Shown piece by piece: positions 62,701 to 64,000 of a stretch of DNA of 64,000 bases (the stretch's first letter is position 1; each line of letters begins with the position of its first letter). The notes beneath the pieces were generated by a model. The model saw only the letters and a program-made list of their open reading frames with translations, made no database searches and was not told where the DNA came from. Position numbers and translations under genes: made by a program. The DNA comes from Escherichia sp. E4742 (GTDB lineage Bacteria; Pseudomonadota; Gammaproteobacteria; Enterobacterales; Enterobacteriaceae), in NCBI RefSeq assembly GCF_005843885.1, contig NZ_CP040443.1, forward strand, positions 1,674,001-1,738,000. The letters are read 5' to 3'.

Positions 62701-63974
62701 CGCTGGTCGAAAGTCGCTATCTTTACGACCCGCCGGGCCGCAGGGTGGCAAAACGGGTGTGGCGGCGTGAACGGGACCTGACGGGCTGGATGTCGCTGTC
62801 ACGGAAACCGGAAGTGACCTGGTACGGCTGGGACGGCGACCGGCTGACCACGATACAGAACGACAGAACCCGCATCCAGACGGTATACCTGCCGGGAAGT
62901 TTCACGCCACTCATCAGGGTTGAAACCGCCACCGGTGAACTGGTGAAAACGCAGCGCCGCAGCCTGGCGGATGCCCTTCAGCAGTCCGGCGGTGAAGACG
63001 GTGGTGATGTGGTGTTCCCGCCGGTGCTGGTGCAGATGCTCGACCGGCTGGAAAGTGAAATCCTTGCTGACCGGGTGAGTGAGGAAAGCCGCCGCTGGCT
63101 GGCACAGTGCGGCCTGACGGTGGAGCAGATGCAAAACCAGATGGACCCGGTGTACACGCCGGCGCGAAAAATCCACCTGTACGACTGCGACCATCGCGGT
63201 CTGCCGCTGGCGCTTATCAGCCCTGACGGGGCAACAGCGTGGTACGCAGAATACGATGAATGGGGCAACCTGCTGAGTGAGGATAACCCGCATCAGCTGC
63301 AGCAGTTTATCCGTCTGCCGGGTCAGCAGTATGACGAGGAGTCCGGCCTGTATTATAACCGCCACCGCTATTATGACCCGCTGCAGGGGCGGTATATCAC
63401 TCAGGACCCGATTGGGCTGAAGGGGGGATGGAATTTTTATCAGTATCCGTTGAATCCTATCATAAATGTAGATCCGCAAGGTTTGGTTGATATAAATTTA
63501 TACCCCGAAAGTGATCTTATCCATTCTGTAGCTGATGAGATTAATATCCCAGGCATTTTCACAATCGGGGGGCATGGTACCCCCACATCTATTGAATCCG
63601 CAACGCGCAGTATCATGACAGCTAAAGATCTGGCATATCTAATTAAATTTGATGAGAATTATAAAGATGGGATGACAGTTTGGTTATTTTCTTGTAATAC
63701 AGGTAAAGGACAAAATTCATTTGCTAGCCAATTAGCTAAAGAGTTACATACAAATGTAATTGGACCTGACACGCTATGGACGTGGTGGGGGCGAGGAACT
63801 AATGGTAAGTTAAAAATGGATACAGTGCTAACAGCACCAACGAATCTTAATTCAAATAAGGATCTAATGGCTATAACAACAAAAGACCTTGGTAATTGGA
63901 TAACATATGGGCCATCTGGGCACCCCATTTCTAATATGCAAGGTACGCCAGAAAAACCCAGTGATATAAGATAG
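59745..63974 (+). CDS. rhsB: Rhs-family YD-repeat protein RhsB with variable C-terminal tip
   Basis: 1409 residues. The N-terminus (KPAARQGDMTQYGG ... PTGVACSVCPGG) is PAAR-like, followed by a long core of YD repeats (RYRYDSDGRVTEQLNPAG type) that forms a shell around the tip. The conserved core ends RYITQDPIGLKGG (about 1220–1232) and DPQGLVD (1243–1249). The last 160 residues are a variable toxin tip with H1277 (IGGHGTP) and C1317 (LFSCNTGKG). From about nt 63430 base use shifts from GC-rich to AT-rich, the usual core/tip junction. The tip differs from the K-12 RhsB tip I recall. Located between nikR and the K-12 yhhH side, as in other E. coli. Confidence 0.94.
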   Translation: MSGKPAARQGDMTQYGGSIVQGSAGVRIGAPTGVACSVCPGGVTSGHPVNPLLGAKVLPGETDLALPGPLPFILSRTYSSYRTKTPAPVGLPGPGWKMSADIRLQLRDNTLILNDNGGRSLYFEHLFPGEDGYSRSESLWLVRGGVAILEEGHRLAALWQALPEELRLSPHRYLATNSPQGPWWLLGWCERVPEADEVLPAPLPPYRVLTGLVDRFGRTQTFHREAAGEFSGEITGVTDGAGRHFRLVLTSQAQRAEEARQQATSGGAEPSVFPDTLPGYTEYGRDNGIRLSVVWLMHDPEYPENLPAAPLVRYGWTPRGELAAVYDRSGTQVRSFTYDDKYRGRMVAHRHAGRPEIRYRYDSDGRVTEQLNPAGLSYTYQYEKDHITITDSLDRREVLHTAGEGGLKRVVKKEHADGSVTQSQFDAVGRLKAQTDAAGRVTEYSPDVVTGLVTHITTPDGREWVFYYNHHNQLTSATGPDGLEIRREYDEFGRLIQETAPDGDITRYRYDNPHSDLPCATEDATGSRKTMTWSRYGQLLTFTDCSGYVTRYDHDRFGQVTAVHREEGLSQYRAYDGRGQLIAVKDTQGHETRYEYNTAGDLTAIIAPDGSRNGAQYDAWGKAIRTTQGGLTRSMAYDAAGRVIRLTSENGSHTTFTYDVRDRLIQETGFDGRTQRYHHDLTGKLIRSEDEELIILWHYDDADRLTHRTVNGETAEQWQYDERGWLTDISHISEGHRVAVHYGYDEKGRLTGERQTVHHPQTEALLWQHETRHAYNAQGLANRCIPDSLPAVEWLTYGSGWLSGMKLGDTPLVDFTRDRLHRETLRSFGRYELTTAYTPAGQLQSQHLNSLLSDRDYTWNDNGELIRISSPRQTRSYSYSDTGRLTGVHTTAANLDIRIPYATDPAGNRLPDPELHPDSTLSMWPDNRIARDAHYLYRYDRHGRLTEKTDLIPEGVIRTDDERTHRYHYDSRHRLVHYTRTQYAEPLVESRYLYDPPGRRVAKRVWRRERDLTGWMSLSRKPEVTWYGWDGDRLTTIQNDRTRIQTVYLPGSFTPLIRVETATGELVKTQRRSLADALQQSGGEDGGDVVFPPVLVQMLDRLESEILADRVSEESRRWLAQCGLTVEQMQNQMDPVYTPARKIHLYDCDHRGLPLALISPDGATAWYAEYDEWGNLLSEDNPHQLQQFIRLPGQQYDEESGLYYNRHRYYDPLQGRYITQDPIGLKGGWNFYQYPLNPIINVDPQGLVDINLYPESDLIHSVADEINIPGIFTIGGHGTPTSIESATRSIMTAKDLAYLIKFDENYKDGMTVWLFSCNTGKGQNSFASQLAKELHTNVIGPDTLWTWWGRGTNGKLKMDTVLTAPTNLNSNKDLMAITTKDLGNWITYGPSGHPISNMQGTPEKPSDIR

Positions 63975-63981
63975 GTTGTAG

Positions 63982-64000
63982 ATGTATGAAAGCATACTTG
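63982..64000 (+). CDS. Start of a probable RhsB immunity gene (cut by window end)
   Basis: Seven bases after the rhsB stop an ATG opens MYESIL, and a second ATG at 63986 in another frame opens MKAYL. TAGG at 63972–63975 could be the ribosome-binding site. Rhs tips are nearly always followed by an immunity gene, so one is expected here, but only 19 bases are visible. Confidence 0.35.

Overview
The window is a chromosomal segment of Escherichia coli (or a very close Shigella lineage). The asd–gntRKU–yhhW–yhhX–ryhB–yhhY–yhhZ–yrhB–ggt–ugp–liv–rpoH–ftsXEY–rsmD–zntA–tusA–yhhQ–dcrB–yhhS–yhhT … acpT–nik–rhsB order is the E. coli order, and the predicted proteins match the E. coli families almost residue for residue as far as I can recall them. 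There are no rRNA, tRNA, CRISPR, integrase or IS transposase genes. The only non-coding RNA gene I can support is ryhB.

Layout. 1–6050: 5' end of asd, yhgN, the gluconate operon gntRKU with a double GntR operator, yhhW and yhhX. 6150–6991: a BIME, the Fur-controlled sRNA ryhB, and yhhY. 7000–9660: an AT-rich accessory patch with yhhZ (an Hcp-like domain fused to an HNH nuclease), a translationally coupled intact immunity-type gene (yrhA family), a decayed further gene, and yrhB (Imm35-like). 9668–17310: ggt, yhhA and the PhoB-controlled ugpBAECQ operon. 17312–24257: branched-chain amino-acid transport livKHMGF, panM and livJ. 24528–29633: rpoH, the ftsYEX division/secretion operon and rsmD. 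29623–37989: yhhL, a frameshifted yhhM, yhhN, zntA with its ZntR promoter, a small unnamed membrane-protein gene, tusA, yhhQ, dcrB, yhhS and yhhT.

38371–53988 is the main accessory block: an 18-gene, one-direction aryl polyene (APE) pigment cluster, apeA–apeR, ending in acpT. ApeH activates an aryl acid and loads it on an acyl carrier protein (ApeE or ApeF). AcpT supplies the 4'-phosphopantetheine arm. The ketosynthases (ApeO with chain-length factor ApeC, and ApeR), ketoreductase ApeQ and split dehydratase ApeI/ApeP build the conjugated polyene. ApeB methylates the aryl head. ApeD, ApeJ and ApeK handle acyl transfer, glycosyl transfer and thioester release. ApeA, ApeL, ApeM and ApeN (lipoproteins, a LolA-like carrier, an MMPL pump) are suited to moving the lipid to the outer membrane. 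From memory, K-12 has lost this block and keeps only an orphan acpT, while O157:H7 keeps it at this site.

54034–59542 holds nikABCDE-nikR nickel uptake with its NikR operator and an ERIC repeat in the nikA leader. 59745–63974 is rhsB: a GC-rich conserved core ending abruptly in an AT-rich C-terminal tip with a His/Cys signature, followed by the first codons of a likely immunity gene at the window edge.

The most interesting items are the complete APE island reunited with AcpT, the complementary active-site residues of its two dehydratase-like proteins, the intact Hcp–HNH effector/immunity pair beside a decayed gene, and the RhsB tip.
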